Shown here piece by piece: positions 51,366-60,748 of a DNA stretch of 64,000 bases. Both the position numbers and the translations under genes were made by a program. Under the pieces are notes generated by a model. That model saw nothing but the letters and a program-made list of their open reading frames with translations, did not search any database and had not been told where the DNA came from. Within the stretch, counting starts at the first letter, position 1. Each line of letters begins with the position of its first letter. This stretch comes from Luteococcus sp052116585 (GTDB lineage: Bacteria > Actinomycetota > Actinomycetes > Propionibacteriales > Propionibacteriaceae): positions 1 through 64,000 of the forward strand of contig NZ_JBQKKT010000007.1 in assembly GCF_052116585.1 (NCBI RefSeq), in the 5' to 3' direction.

Positions 51366-52775
51366 ATGGTGGCTGCACGTCGCGTCGTGGTCGTCGGAGC
51401 CGGGGTCACCGGGTTGGTGGCCGCACGGGAACTGGCCAAGGACGAGTCGCTCGAGGTCATCTGCCTCGAGGCCTCTGACCGGGTCGGTGGGCAGCTGAAC
51501 ACCATCGAGGTGGACGGTGCCCACGTCGATGTCGGGGCCGAGGCCATCCACCTGGGGGCTCCCCACGTCGCTGCTCTGGTCCGCGAACTGGGACTGGATG
51601 CCGACGTCATCGGTGCCGCACCCGGCAGCTCCGTGCTGGCCACGCGCAAGGGCCTGCGCCCACTGCCCGCCGGCGTGGGACCGACGGGCCCCACCAAGAT
51701 CCTTCCCGTGCTGAAGTCCGGCATCCTGAGCCCGCTCGGCCTGATCCGCGCAGGTCTGGAGCCCCTGATGGCACGCCGTCGATTCCCGGATGACATGGGG
51801 GTTGGCGAGTTCACCGCCCGCCGCTTCGGCCGCGAGGTGACCGACACCTTCGTCGATCCACTGCTCGGAAACCTGCACGGTGGCGACATCCGCCACCTCT
51901 CCCTGCAGTCCACCGCCGCCCAGCTCACCGCCACGGCCGCCGAAGGGCAGTCGATGCTGCTGAAGACGCTCAAACCCGCCAAGGGCGCGGCCCCGGCCCC
52001 CTCCGGGAGTGTCCTGCCGATGTTCGCCTCCTGGCCGGAGGGACTGTCCACCTTCACCCGTGCACTGGCCACCCAGACCAAGGCCACCATCCGGACCGGC
52101 TGCCCGGCCACAGGGCTCACCCACGTCGGTTCCCAGTGGCAGGTTCACCTGGCCGACGGCGAGACCGTCACCGCTGACCACGTCCTGGTCACCACGCCCT
52201 CGGCGGCCAGTGCCGCGCTACTGCGCGGAAGCTGCCCGGAGGCGGTGGAACTCTACGAAGGTGTCCCCACGGCATCCGTCGCCACCGTGCTGCTGGGATG
52301 GGAACGCGATGACGTCGCCAACAATCCGACACTGCGCGATGCCAACGGCATCCTGCTGCCCAGCAACCGGGCGCGCACCTTCAAGGCCGCCACGAATCTG
52401 ACCCGCAAGTGGCCCACCCTGACCAGCCGCCACCACCTGCTGCGCGCCTCCGTCGGCCGCGACGGCAACAGCCTGGCCGATGACCTCAGCGACGACCAGC
52501 TCACCAGCCGCGTCGCCGCCGAGCTCGGTGAACTGATCGGGCTCACGGCGGCTCCCCAGGTGCGCGCCGTGCACCGCTGGCCCCACTCCATGCCCCAGCT
52601 CCGCCCCGGCCACAAGGCCAGGGTGGCCCGCGCCCGAGCGGCCCTGGCCACCTTGGGCGGAATCACGATTGCAGGCTGCAGCGTCGACGGCTTGGGCATC
52701 GGCTCCACCGTCGCCTCCGGCCAGCGCGCCGCCCGCGACATCCTCTCCGCAATGAAGGACACGAACGAACTGTGA
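51366..52775 (+). CDS. hemY: protoporphyrinogen/coproporphyrinogen III oxidase
   Basis: 469 aa, FAD-dependent HemY/CgoX family. In actinobacteria this enzyme usually oxidises coproporphyrinogen III to coproporphyrin III in the coproporphyrin-dependent heme pathway. The N-terminal dinucleotide site is VVVVGAGVTGLVAARELA, followed by EASDRVGGQLNT. The C-terminal FAD contact region reads ITIAGCSVDGLGIGSTVASG. GAGGAGG precedes the ATG at 51366. The stop overlaps the next gene by GTGA, so a radical SAM protein is co-translated. Confidence 0.88.
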   Translation: MVAARRVVVVGAGVTGLVAARELAKDESLEVICLEASDRVGGQLNTIEVDGAHVDVGAEAIHLGAPHVAALVRELGLDADVIGAAPGSSVLATRKGLRPLPAGVGPTGPTKILPVLKSGILSPLGLIRAGLEPLMARRRFPDDMGVGEFTARRFGREVTDTFVDPLLGNLHGGDIRHLSLQSTAAQLTATAAEGQSMLLKTLKPAKGAAPAPSGSVLPMFASWPEGLSTFTRALATQTKATIRTGCPATGLTHVGSQWQVHLADGETVTADHVLVTTPSAASAALLRGSCPEAVELYEGVPTASVATVLLGWERDDVANNPTLRDANGILLPSNRARTFKAATNLTRKWPTLTSRHHLLRASVGRDGNSLADDLSDDQLTSRVAAELGELIGLTAAPQVRAVHRWPHSMPQLRPGHKARVARARAALATLGGITIAGCSVDGLGIGSTVASGQRAARDILSAMKDTNEL

Positions 52776-54037
52776 CCACCACCGCAGACCACACGGACCA
52801 GATCGGGCAGGACCCGCACGGCGACGACCAGGGCACCCGACGCCACCACGCCCCCGTCGTGCGAACCATCCGCCACGACATCAACACCAAGCCCTTCATC
52901 GTCATCTGGGAGACCACCCGCGCCTGCCAGCTGGTGTGCAAGCACTGCCGCGCCGACGCCCAGCACCGCGCCCACCCCGACCAGCTCACCACCGAGCAGG
53001 GCAAGGCCCTGTTGGACGACCTAGCCGCCTACCCGGCGCCCCGCCCCATCGTCGTCTTCACCGGCGGCGACGCCTTCGAGCGCGACGACCTCGCCGAACT
53101 GTGCCGCTACGGCACGGAGCAGGGCCTGTCGATCTCGCTGTCCCCGTCGATCACCCCGCTGGTGACCCCCGAACGCCTCCACGAGATGCGCGAGGCCGGC
53201 GGCAAGGCCATCTCGCTGAGCCTGGACGGCGCCACCGCCGAGACCCACGACTCCTTCCGCGGCTTCCCCGGCACCTTCGACGCCTCGCTGCAGGCGGCCC
53301 AGTGGATGCTGGCCGAGGGCTTCCGGCTCCAGGTGAACTCCGTCTTCACCAAGAAGACCATCCGCGAGGCCCCGCTGATGCTGAAGACCGTCCTCGAGAT
53401 GGGCGCCTTCATGTGGTACACCTTCATGCTCGTCCCCACCGGCCGCGGCGCCGACCTGCAGGCGCTCAGCCCCGACGAGCGCGAAGACGTCCTCAACTGG
53501 CTGCACGACATCAGCGACCGGATCGCCATCAAGACCACCGAGGCCCCCCAGTACCGTCGCATCGCCATCCAGCGTGAGCAGGCCCGCGAGCACGGCGTCC
53601 CGATCCCCGACCAGGTGGCGCACCGCGGGGAGCTCTACGAATACCTCACGGCGGAGACCACCCGCCTGTTGGGCGACCACGCCGAGAAGCCCCGCCGCCC
53701 GCGCGCCCCGATGGCCGTCAACTCCGGCTCCGGCTTCGCCTTCATCGACCACCTGGGCGATGTCTACCCCAATGGCTTCCTGCCAGTGCACTGCGGCAAT
53801 GTGAAGCAGCTGCCCTTCCACGAGATCTACCAGGACTCGCCGGTCTTCCAGGCGCTGCGCCGGCCCGACGAGTTCAAGGGCAAGTGCGGCGTGTGCGAGT
53901 TCAACAAGCTGTGCGGCGGCTCCCGCTCCACGGCCTACGCCACCACCGGGGACTACCTTGCCAGCGACCCCACCTGCGCCTACACGCCTCCGGCCTGGAG
54001 CGAGCAGATCGAGGCGACGCCCCGCCACATGGGGTGA
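52772..54037 (+). CDS. radical SAM/SPASM protein coupled to hemY
   Basis: 421 aa. The radical SAM cluster site is CQLVCKHC (C-x3-C-x2-C) near residue 51, in ETTRACQLVCKHCRAD. A SPASM-type C-terminal region holds further cysteines (HCGNVKQL, CGVCEFNKLCGG, DPTCAY), implying at least one auxiliary [4Fe-4S] cluster. It resembles the AhbD/PqqE-like enzymes that act in heme or peptide modification; from memory it fits the TIGR04053 group, whose reaction is unknown. GTGA overlap with hemY makes a role in heme metabolism likely. Confidence 0.87.
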   Translation: MTTTADHTDQIGQDPHGDDQGTRRHHAPVVRTIRHDINTKPFIVIWETTRACQLVCKHCRADAQHRAHPDQLTTEQGKALLDDLAAYPAPRPIVVFTGGDAFERDDLAELCRYGTEQGLSISLSPSITPLVTPERLHEMREAGGKAISLSLDGATAETHDSFRGFPGTFDASLQAAQWMLAEGFRLQVNSVFTKKTIREAPLMLKTVLEMGAFMWYTFMLVPTGRGADLQALSPDEREDVLNWLHDISDRIAIKTTEAPQYRRIAIQREQAREHGVPIPDQVAHRGELYEYLTAETTRLLGDHAEKPRRPRAPMAVNSGSGFAFIDHLGDVYPNGFLPVHCGNVKQLPFHEIYQDSPVFQALRRPDEFKGKCGVCEFNKLCGGSRSTAYATTGDYLASDPTCAYTPPAWSEQIEATPRHMG

Positions 54038-54093
54038 GCCCCGCGCCCGGACCCGCCATTGATCCTCATGCGCTGACTACCTAGGCTCTCGGC

Positions 54094-54693
54094 ATGCAGA
54101 AGATCATCGTGGATCTGGGCGGGGTGCTGGTCTCGGAGACGACGCAGGTGCGCGACGCCGCCAAGGCCCTTGGCGTCGCCCCGCACGAGATCACGCGCCG
54201 CTACTGGTCGGAGCGTGATGCGTGGGACCGCGGCGATGACGATCTGGCGTACTGGGGCGCGGTCGCAGAGGGAGCCGGTGTCACCATCACCGCCGCGATC
54301 GCCGACCAGCTGGCCAGGCACGACTCACGCCTGTGGACCACACTTCGCCCGGACGCCTTCCGACTGCTCGTCGACCTGGCCGATCAAGGACGCGAAGTCT
54401 GGGTGCTGAGCAATGCCGCCGCCTGCTTCAACCGGGCGATCGCCGAGTCCGAGTGGAGCGAGCTGGTCCGCGGCTGGTTCGTCTCCGGCGCGTTGGGCAT
54501 GGTCAAGCCTGACGACGAGATCTACCGTCACGTCGAGGATGCCCTGGGAGTTGCCGGGGAGGAGCTGGCCTTCGTCGATGATCGTCCCGAGAACGTCGCC
54601 GCAGCCCGGGAGCGCGGCTGGACCACCCACCTGTGGGAGTCGGACGTAGAGACCAGGAAGTGGCTGGTGGGGTTGGGCGTGTTGGAGGGTTGA
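54094..54693 (+). CDS. HAD-family hydrolase (YihX-like)
   Basis: 199 aa. Motif I is IIVDLGGVLV, motif II VWVLSNAA, motif III Lys in GMVKPDDEIY, motif IV AFVDDRPENVAAA, all as in YihX-type phosphatases that hydrolyse sugar phosphates such as glucose 1-phosphate. The ATG is at 54094, without a strong ribosome site, 56 bp after the radical SAM gene. It is convergent with the UDP-sugar pyrophosphorylase gene. Confidence 0.88.
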   Translation: MQKIIVDLGGVLVSETTQVRDAAKALGVAPHEITRRYWSERDAWDRGDDDLAYWGAVAEGAGVTITAAIADQLARHDSRLWTTLRPDAFRLLVDLADQGREVWVLSNAAACFNRAIAESEWSELVRGWFVSGALGMVKPDDEIYRHVEDALGVAGEELAFVDDRPENVAAARERGWTTHLWESDVETRKWLVGLGVLEG

Positions 54694-54726
54694 GCACGTC
54701 GCGTGGCACGACAAGGGCTGACGCCC

Positions 54727-56094
54727 TCACGCCAGGACGGTGCCATCCTCGATCATCCGCGGCTCGGCGGCGCTGACCTGCACGTCGCCGACCACCTGGA
54801 CGTCGCGACCGAAGCTCACCTCACCGTTGACACGCAGCGAGGTCGCCTGGCGCAGCCCCAGCGGATGCGGCACCAGCCGGGAGAAGTCCTGCACCAGCTT
54901 GTAGTGGCCGTCCAACTCCACCCGGGGCGTCTCGGCCCGGGCCTGCAGCAGCCCGTCCTCGTCCAGCTCGTAGAGGTCGCTGCGAAGCAGCAACAGCTCG
55001 TTGGTGGTCTTCACCGGCAGGAAGCGCTCCCGCCCGACGCAGATCGCGGTCGCTCCCTCGAAGACCTCGATGGCCGCGCCCATGGCGCTCTCCATCTGGT
55101 AGACCTTCGGCGAGTCCGGCCTGGTGGGGTCCACATTCTTCTCGTTGCGGATCAGCGGCAGGCCCAGCACCCCGTCGCGCTGCGCCATCTCCCGGTGCAG
55201 CACCCGAAGGTCTACCCACAGGTTGTTGGTGTGGAAGTAGGGGTGGTGATCGGTGTCGGTGAAGAAGTGCATCTGTTCGGGCAGGGTCTGCGCGGTGTCC
55301 CGCAGGATCAACTGCCCGTCGCTGCGACGGGCCGCCAGGTGTCCACCCTTGCGGTCATTGACGGTGCGGCGGCACAGTTCGGCGGCGTAGGGTGCGCCCG
55401 AGGCGGCAAACCAGCCCGCCATCGTCGCGTCGGGGCTGGCGCCGAGGTTGTCACCATTGGTCACCATCATGCGTTCGAACCCGGCCTGCAGCAACTGCTC
55501 CAGGATGCCGCTGCCGTAGAGGGCCGTGTAGACGTCGCCGTGGCCCGGCGGGCACCACTCCAGCGACGGGTCCTCGGGCCACTCCACCGGCGTCAGGTCG
55601 TCGACGCGCAGCTTCGGTTCCTGGTTCTGCACGAAGGCCAAGGGCAGACCGTCGACGGCCAGCTCGGGGTACTCGGCCAGCGACTCGAGGGTGTCGTCGT
55701 GGGTGCGGAAGGAGTTCATGAACAGCAGCGGCAGCCGCACACCGTGCTTGGCGCGGGCCGCCAGCACCTGCTGGACGATGATGTCCAGGAAGGTCTTGCC
55801 GTCGCGCACCTCCAGCAGGTTCTTGGCCTTGTCCAGGCCCATCGAGGTGCCCAGCCCGCCGTTGAGCTTGACCACGACGGTGCGGTCGAGGGCCTCGCGG
55901 GCCTGCTCGGGATCCACCTCCAGGTCGGCCAGCTTCACCGGCTCGGCCATCGGTTCGATGGTCTCCTCCGCAATGAAGCCGGCGGCACCCTGCTCCAGCC
56001 GCGCGTACTGGTCCTGGAAGGTGCGGATCGCGGCCGGCATAACGCCCGCCGCCTCCATCTTGGCCACTGCCTGCTGCAGTCCTGTCGTGCTCAT
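54727..56094 (-). CDS. UTP-hexose-1-phosphate uridylyltransferase (UGP2/type A)
   Basis: 455 aa, the eukaryotic-like UDPGP family, not the bacterial GalU type. It makes UDP-sugar from UTP and a hexose 1-phosphate. The nucleotide-binding motif KLNGGLGTSMGLDKAKNL lies near residue 75; FMNSFRTHDDT, CPPGHGDVYTALYGSG and MVTNGDNLGA follow. It sits 25 bp behind galK on the same strand, and no galT is present. In bifidobacteria a similar enzyme serves as UTP:galactose-1-phosphate uridylyltransferase in place of GalT, which is the likely role here. The ATG follows CAGGAGACG. Confidence 0.88.
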   Translation of the reverse strand: MSTTGLQQAVAKMEAAGVMPAAIRTFQDQYARLEQGAAGFIAEETIEPMAEPVKLADLEVDPEQAREALDRTVVVKLNGGLGTSMGLDKAKNLLEVRDGKTFLDIIVQQVLAARAKHGVRLPLLFMNSFRTHDDTLESLAEYPELAVDGLPLAFVQNQEPKLRVDDLTPVEWPEDPSLEWCPPGHGDVYTALYGSGILEQLLQAGFERMMVTNGDNLGASPDATMAGWFAASGAPYAAELCRRTVNDRKGGHLAARRSDGQLILRDTAQTLPEQMHFFTDTDHHPYFHTNNLWVDLRVLHREMAQRDGVLGLPLIRNEKNVDPTRPDSPKVYQMESAMGAAIEVFEGATAICVGRERFLPVKTTNELLLLRSDLYELDEDGLLQARAETPRVELDGHYKLVQDFSRLVPHPLGLRQATSLRVNGEVSFGRDVQVVGDVQVSAAEPRMIEDGTVLA

Positions 56095-56119
56095 CGTCGT
56101 CTCCTGTCGGTGGGGCGGG

Positions 56120-57331
56120 TCAGGCCATCCGCTGGCCCGGTGCGGCCGCGGTCGCAAGGTGGAGCTGCGGTTCGGGGGTGCCGTGCTGCTGGGCGGCGGC
56201 CGCCATCGCCTGGCCGATCTGGTCGGCCTGGTCGGCGCGCACCAGCGCGATCACGCTGCCGCCGAAGCCTCCGCCGGTGATCCGAGAGCCCAGCGCCCCG
56301 GCGGCCAGAGCTGCGTCCACCAGCACGTCGGTCTCCTTCACGCTGACCTCGTAGTCGTCGCGCAGCGAGGCGTGCGAGGCGCTCAGCAGTTCGCCGGCCT
56401 CCTCGAAACGTTCCGCGCGCAGCGCTGCGACGAAGTCCTGCACGCGCCAAGTCTCGGTGAGCACGTGACGCACACGACGCCGCAGCACGTCTTCTGGCAG
56501 CGTGGCGAGCACCTCGTCCAGCTGGGACGGATCCGTGGCATCGGCGGTCTCGCGAAGGCTCTTCACACCCAGCAGTTCGGCGGCCTGTTCACAGTGGGCG
56601 CGACGGGCCCCGTACTGGCCGTCGCCCAGCGCGTGGCTGGCGCGGCTGTCGGCCACCAGCAGGCACAGGCCGTGGGCGGACATGTCGAAGCCGATGTGCT
56701 CGACGGTGTTCGCGGCGCAGTCCAGCAGCAGTGCGTGGCCGTCCTGGGTGCGCAGCGATGCGGCCTGGTCGAGCCCCCCGGTGGGGGCGCCGGCCACCTC
56801 GTTCTCGGCGCGCACGCACAGCGCGGCCAGCTGGGCCCGATCCTCGGGGTTATCCCCCAGCGGCCGGTCCGCGAGCTCGGCCGCGGCCAACCCCACGGCA
56901 CATTCGATGGCTGCCGACGACGACAGGCCCGCCCCCACCGGCACGCACGAGGCGATGGCCAGGTCGAGCCCTGGAACCTCGACGCCGTCCTGGCGCAGCG
57001 CCCACACCGGACCGCCTGCGTAGGCGGCCCAGCCGTAGAGGCCACCGGGTGCGAGGTCATCAAGACTTCCGTTCCACGGCTGGTCGGCCTGGAAGTCGGT
57101 GACCATCCGCACCTGCCGGTCGTCGCGACGCCGCGCCGCCACATAGGTGCGATGCGGCAGGGCGATCGGCAGGCAGTATCCACCGTTGTAGTCGATGTGT
57201 TCACCGATGACGTTCACGCGGCCCGGCGAGGCCCACACACCGTCGGGCGCCTGGCCGTAGGTGGCGGTGAACAGTTCGGTGGCGCGGGCGATCCCCTCGT
57301 CGGCGCTCCAGGCGGTGTCAAGGTCCAACAT
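56120..57331 (-). CDS. galK: galactokinase
   Basis: 403 aa, GHMP kinase family. It phosphorylates galactose released by the neighbouring alpha-galactosidase. The galactokinase signature is PGRVNVIGEHIDYNGG (near residue 37), the phosphate-binding GHMP motif PVGAGLSSSAA (near 131), and the C-terminal GSRITGGGFGGSV. CGGAGA precedes the ATG at 57329-57331. It is divergent from the alpha-galactosidase gene; a GTGCA/TGCAC dyad at 57383-57395 lies in its upstream region. Confidence 0.95.
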   Translation of the reverse strand: MLDLDTAWSADEGIARATELFTATYGQAPDGVWASPGRVNVIGEHIDYNGGYCLPIALPHRTYVAARRRDDRQVRMVTDFQADQPWNGSLDDLAPGGLYGWAAYAGGPVWALRQDGVEVPGLDLAIASCVPVGAGLSSSAAIECAVGLAAAELADRPLGDNPEDRAQLAALCVRAENEVAGAPTGGLDQAASLRTQDGHALLLDCAANTVEHIGFDMSAHGLCLLVADSRASHALGDGQYGARRAHCEQAAELLGVKSLRETADATDPSQLDEVLATLPEDVLRRRVRHVLTETWRVQDFVAALRAERFEEAGELLSASHASLRDDYEVSVKETDVLVDAALAAGALGSRITGGGFGGSVIALVRADQADQIGQAMAAAAQQHGTPEPQLHLATAAAPGQRMA

Positions 57332-57545
57332 CTGGTCTCCGGTCTGTGTGGCCGAGGCACAACTGGATGTGTTCCGGCTCTGGTGCAGTCTGCACGCGTG
57401 TAGTCACGATTGAACCACCTACCCCTTGGCCGGGCTGGCTTGGGGCCTTGCGGGCATCGGTGGCCGTGTGCCTAGACTAGAGCATATTAGTTTTGTTTCG
57501 ACATTAAGTTGTCGCCATCTGCACCAGCATCCAATGGAGGACGCC

Positions 57546-59687
57546 ATGCCTGCACCCACCCAACGTCTGCGCGTAGCGCTCCAGGCCAACCAGACCAGCC
57601 TGGTGCTCGAGTCCAGCGACGGGCAGTTGCCTGCCGTCGTGCACTGGGGTGCACCGATCGGCCCCCTGTCCGCCGACGACATCGACCAGCTCATCACCGC
57701 CCAGCAACACGGCCGCATCCACAACGGACTGCCCGATGAGGGCTACCGCCTCAGCGTCCTGCCCGAGCAGTGGACCGGATGGCACGGCCACCCGGGGCTC
57801 AGCGGATCACGCCAGGGCCGCGACTGGGCACCCCGCTTCCAGCTGACCAGCGTCGAGGTGGACGGCAACCTGGTGAGCGACCTGCACACCGGCAGCTCGG
57901 GCACCTCCACCTGGCGCGCCAGCGCCCCCGAGTGCGGGCTGGAGCTCGAAATGGTCATCGAGCTGACCGACCAGGGCCTGGTGCGCACCCGGGCAACGCT
58001 GACCAACATCGGTGAGGACGGCTACCAGCTGGAGCAACTGCTCCTGGCCCTGCCGGTGCCCACCCGCGCCACCGAGGTGCTCGACTTCGCCGGACGCTGG
58101 GGCAAGGAACGCGTCCCCCAGCGCACCACCCTGCCGGTGGGCACCCACTGGCGTGAGGGGCGTCACGGCCGCACCGGCGCCGACTCCGCACACGTGCTCC
58201 ACTTGGGAGAAGCGGGATTCGACTTTGCCACCGGAGAGGTGTGGAGCATCCACACGGCGTGGAGCGGCAACCACGTCCACTACGCCGAGAAGACCCTCAC
58301 CGGTGACCAGGTGATCGGCGGCGGCGAGCTGCTGCTGCCCGGTGAGATGGTCCTCGACCATGGCGAGGCCTACACCAGCCCGTGGATCGTGCTCGCCCAC
58401 GGCACCGGCCTGGACCAGATCGCCCACGCCCACCACGACTTCCTGCGCGCCACCCACCCGGTGGATGCCCAGCGACCCGTCACCCTCAATGTCTGGGAGG
58501 CCGTCTACTTCGACCACGATGCCGACCGACTGCGCAACCTGGCCCACCTGGCCCACGACGTCGGCATCGAGCGCTTCGTGCTCGACGACGGCTGGTTCGG
58601 CTCCCGCCGCGACGACCATTCCGGCCTGGGCGACTGGGTGGTGAGCCCCGACGTATGGCCCGACGGCCTGCACCCGCTGGTCGACGAGGTCACCGGGCTG
58701 GGCATGCAGTTCGGCCTGTGGTTCGAGCCCGAGATGGTCAATCCCGATTCCGACCTGGCGCGCGAGCACCCCGAGTGGGTCTTCCAGGTGCCCGGACGGA
58801 TGCCGCTGACCGCTCGCCACCAATGGGTGCTCAACATCGGCATCCCAGAGGCCTATGCCCACGTCCGAGACCAGATGATGGCGATGCTCGACGAGTACCG
58901 GATCAGCTACATCAAGTGGGACCACAACCGAGACCTGCTCGATCCGGGCACCCATCCCGGTGGCCGCCCCGGTGTGCACGCGCAGACCGAGGCCTTCTAC
59001 CGCCTCGTGGACGAGCTGAAGGCCGCACATCCCGGCCTCGAGATCGAGTCGTGCAGCTCGGGCGGTGCCCGCATCGACCTGGAGGTCATGCAGCACTGCG
59101 ACCGCGTCTGGGTGAGCGACAACATCGACCCCACCGACCGCCAGCAGATGATGCGCTGGACCACCCAGTTGCTGCCCCCCGAGATGCTCGGCTCCCACAT
59201 CGCCTCGGGCGCCTCGCACACCACGGGTCGCCACCACGACATCTCCTACCGCGCCGCGACGGCCGTCTTCGGCCACCTGGGAGTCGAATGGGACTTGGCG
59301 AAGGCCAGCGACGAGGAGATCGGCCAGCTCAGGGCCTGGATCGCCTGGTACAAGCAGAACCGGGCCCTGCTCAATGGTGGCCAGCTGGTGCGCGTCGACC
59401 TGCCCCAGCAGCCGAGCGCCTTCCTGCACGGGGTCACCACCCCGGAGCGTGCCGTCTTCGCCTTCACGCTGCTGGAGATGCCGGGCACCTGGAACATCGG
59501 CAACATCCAGCTGCCCGGCCTCGAGCCCGACGCGCGCTACCGCGTCGAGCATCTCGGCCTGACCGTGGGCGACCGGGAGGAGCCCACGCCCCTGGAGCTC
59601 ACGGGGCGGCAGCTGGCCACCGTGGGCCTGCGCGCGCCGGCAATCCTCCCGGAGCGCACGCGCATCATCACCGCCGAACGTCTCTGA
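57546..59687 (+). CDS. alpha-galactosidase (GH36)
   Basis: 713 aa, the usual length for GH36 alpha-galactosidases. It hydrolyses terminal alpha-galactose from melibiose, raffinose and similar sugars. The nucleophile is Asp459 in KWDHNRDL and the acid/base Asp525 in WVSDNIDP; FVLDDGWFG and CSSGGARID are further family motifs. There is no signal peptide, so it acts inside the cell on imported sugars. TGGAGGA precedes the ATG at 57546. The upstream divergent region contains a short AT-rich block (57481-57512). A hairpin follows the stop. Confidence 0.94.
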   Translation: MPAPTQRLRVALQANQTSLVLESSDGQLPAVVHWGAPIGPLSADDIDQLITAQQHGRIHNGLPDEGYRLSVLPEQWTGWHGHPGLSGSRQGRDWAPRFQLTSVEVDGNLVSDLHTGSSGTSTWRASAPECGLELEMVIELTDQGLVRTRATLTNIGEDGYQLEQLLLALPVPTRATEVLDFAGRWGKERVPQRTTLPVGTHWREGRHGRTGADSAHVLHLGEAGFDFATGEVWSIHTAWSGNHVHYAEKTLTGDQVIGGGELLLPGEMVLDHGEAYTSPWIVLAHGTGLDQIAHAHHDFLRATHPVDAQRPVTLNVWEAVYFDHDADRLRNLAHLAHDVGIERFVLDDGWFGSRRDDHSGLGDWVVSPDVWPDGLHPLVDEVTGLGMQFGLWFEPEMVNPDSDLAREHPEWVFQVPGRMPLTARHQWVLNIGIPEAYAHVRDQMMAMLDEYRISYIKWDHNRDLLDPGTHPGGRPGVHAQTEAFYRLVDELKAAHPGLEIESCSSGGARIDLEVMQHCDRVWVSDNIDPTDRQQMMRWTTQLLPPEMLGSHIASGASHTTGRHHDISYRAATAVFGHLGVEWDLAKASDEEIGQLRAWIAWYKQNRALLNGGQLVRVDLPQQPSAFLHGVTTPERAVFAFTLLEMPGTWNIGNIQLPGLEPDARYRVEHLGLTVGDREEPTPLELTGRQLATVGLRAPAILPERTRIITAERL

Positions 59688-59693
59688 GCCCGC

Positions 59694-59723
59694 TGCGGGG
59701 GTGGACCCAAAACCGCCCCCGCA
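59694..59723 (+). terminator. terminator after alpha-galactosidase gene
   Basis: TGCGGGGGTGG pairs with CCGCCCCCGCA (one G-U pair) around loop ACCCAAAA, 7 bases past the stop. No T run follows. It separates the alpha-galactosidase gene from the ABC operon. Confidence 0.6.
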
Positions 59724-59741
59724 CGAACTCAGGCAAGCTTC

Positions 59742-59770
59742 TTGACCTGCAGTTATTTTCGCGGCAAAAT
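59742..59770 (+). promoter_or_regulatory. promoter with ROK-type operator over the -10
   Basis: TTGACC (59742-59747) and CAAAAT (59765-59770) are 17 bp apart, a good sigma70-type pair, 50 bp before the first permease ATG. The dyad ATTTT-CGCGGC-AAAAT (59755-59770), in the context TTATTTT to AAAATCAA, resembles the AT-arm operators of ROK repressors such as NagC/XylR and covers the -10. A ROK regulator is encoded at the end of this operon. Confidence 0.7.
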
Positions 59771-59820
59771 CAATTACGCCGTCACAGCCGACGGCCCCGT
59801 GTTGACGAAGGAGTCGACGG

Positions 59821-60735
59821 ATGGAAACGGCACAGCCCGTCCCCCAGCCCACGAAGAAAGGGTCCCCGCACCGGGACGACACGCCCCTGGCACTGGCCTT
59901 CATCACGCCAGCGCTGATCGGTTTCGCGGTCTTCCTGCTGTGGCCCACCCTGCGAGGCATCTACCTCAGCTTCACCAAGTTCAATCTGCTCACCCCGCCC
60001 GAGTTCGTCGGACTCGACAACTACGAGCGCATGATCCAGGATCCGATCTTCTGGAATGCCGCCAGCGTCACCTTGCAGTACGTGGTCATCAACATCGGAG
60101 TGCAGACCATCGTCGCCCTGCTCATCGCAGTGCTGATGGATCGGCTCACCAAGTCCACCTTCGTGCGTGGCATCGTGCTCACGCCCTACCTGGTCTCCAA
60201 TGTCGTCGCCGCCATGGTCTTCCTGTGGATCCTCGACGGCCAGCTGGGCATCTTCAACGAATTCCTGAGCTGGGTGGGGGCCGATCGCATCCCCTTCCTC
60301 ACCGACGAGAAGTGGGTGATCCCCACCATCGCCCTGATCAACGTGTGGCGCCACATGGGCTACACGGCCCTGCTGATCTTCGCCGGACTGCAGACCATCC
60401 CGCCGAGCAACTACGAGGCCGCCCGCGTGGACGGGGCCACCGAACCCCAGATGTTCTGGCGCATCACCCTGCCGCTGCTGCGCCCGATCCTGGCCCTGGT
60501 GCTGATCATGACCGTGATCGGTTCCTTCCAGGTCTTCGACACCGTCGCGGTCACCACCAATGGCGGCCCGGTGAACTCGTCGCGAGTCCTGCAGCTCTAC
60601 ATCTACGACATGGCCTTCGGCCGCTTCCAGTTCGGCTATGCCTCGGCGCTGTCAGTCGCGCTGTTGGTGATCCTGCTGGTCATCACCGTCATCCAGTACC
60701 GGCTCACCCGCGCCGGCGAGACCGACCTGAACTGA
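59821..60735 (+). CDS. sugar ABC transporter permease (MalF-like)
   Basis: 304 aa, six membrane helices. It is the first permease of a CUT1-type oligosaccharide importer. The cytoplasmic EAA loop that contacts the ATPase is YEAARVDGATEPQMFWRITLP near residue 200. AAGGAG precedes the ATG at 59821. No ATPase gene is in the cluster, so a shared MsiK-type ATPase encoded elsewhere is expected, as in other actinobacteria. Neighbouring alpha-galactosidase suggests melibiose/raffinose-type substrates. Confidence 0.92.
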   Translation: METAQPVPQPTKKGSPHRDDTPLALAFITPALIGFAVFLLWPTLRGIYLSFTKFNLLTPPEFVGLDNYERMIQDPIFWNAASVTLQYVVINIGVQTIVALLIAVLMDRLTKSTFVRGIVLTPYLVSNVVAAMVFLWILDGQLGIFNEFLSWVGADRIPFLTDEKWVIPTIALINVWRHMGYTALLIFAGLQTIPPSNYEAARVDGATEPQMFWRITLPLLRPILALVLIMTVIGSFQVFDTVAVTTNGGPVNSSRVLQLYIYDMAFGRFQFGYASALSVALLVILLVITVIQYRLTRAGETDLN

Positions 60736-60748
60736 GAGGAGTCGCGTC

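Noticed and set aside
57807..59960. 717-codon open frame antisense to the alpha-galactosidase gene
   Set aside because: Shadow of GH36 codons; no motif, and it would cross the ABC operon promoter.
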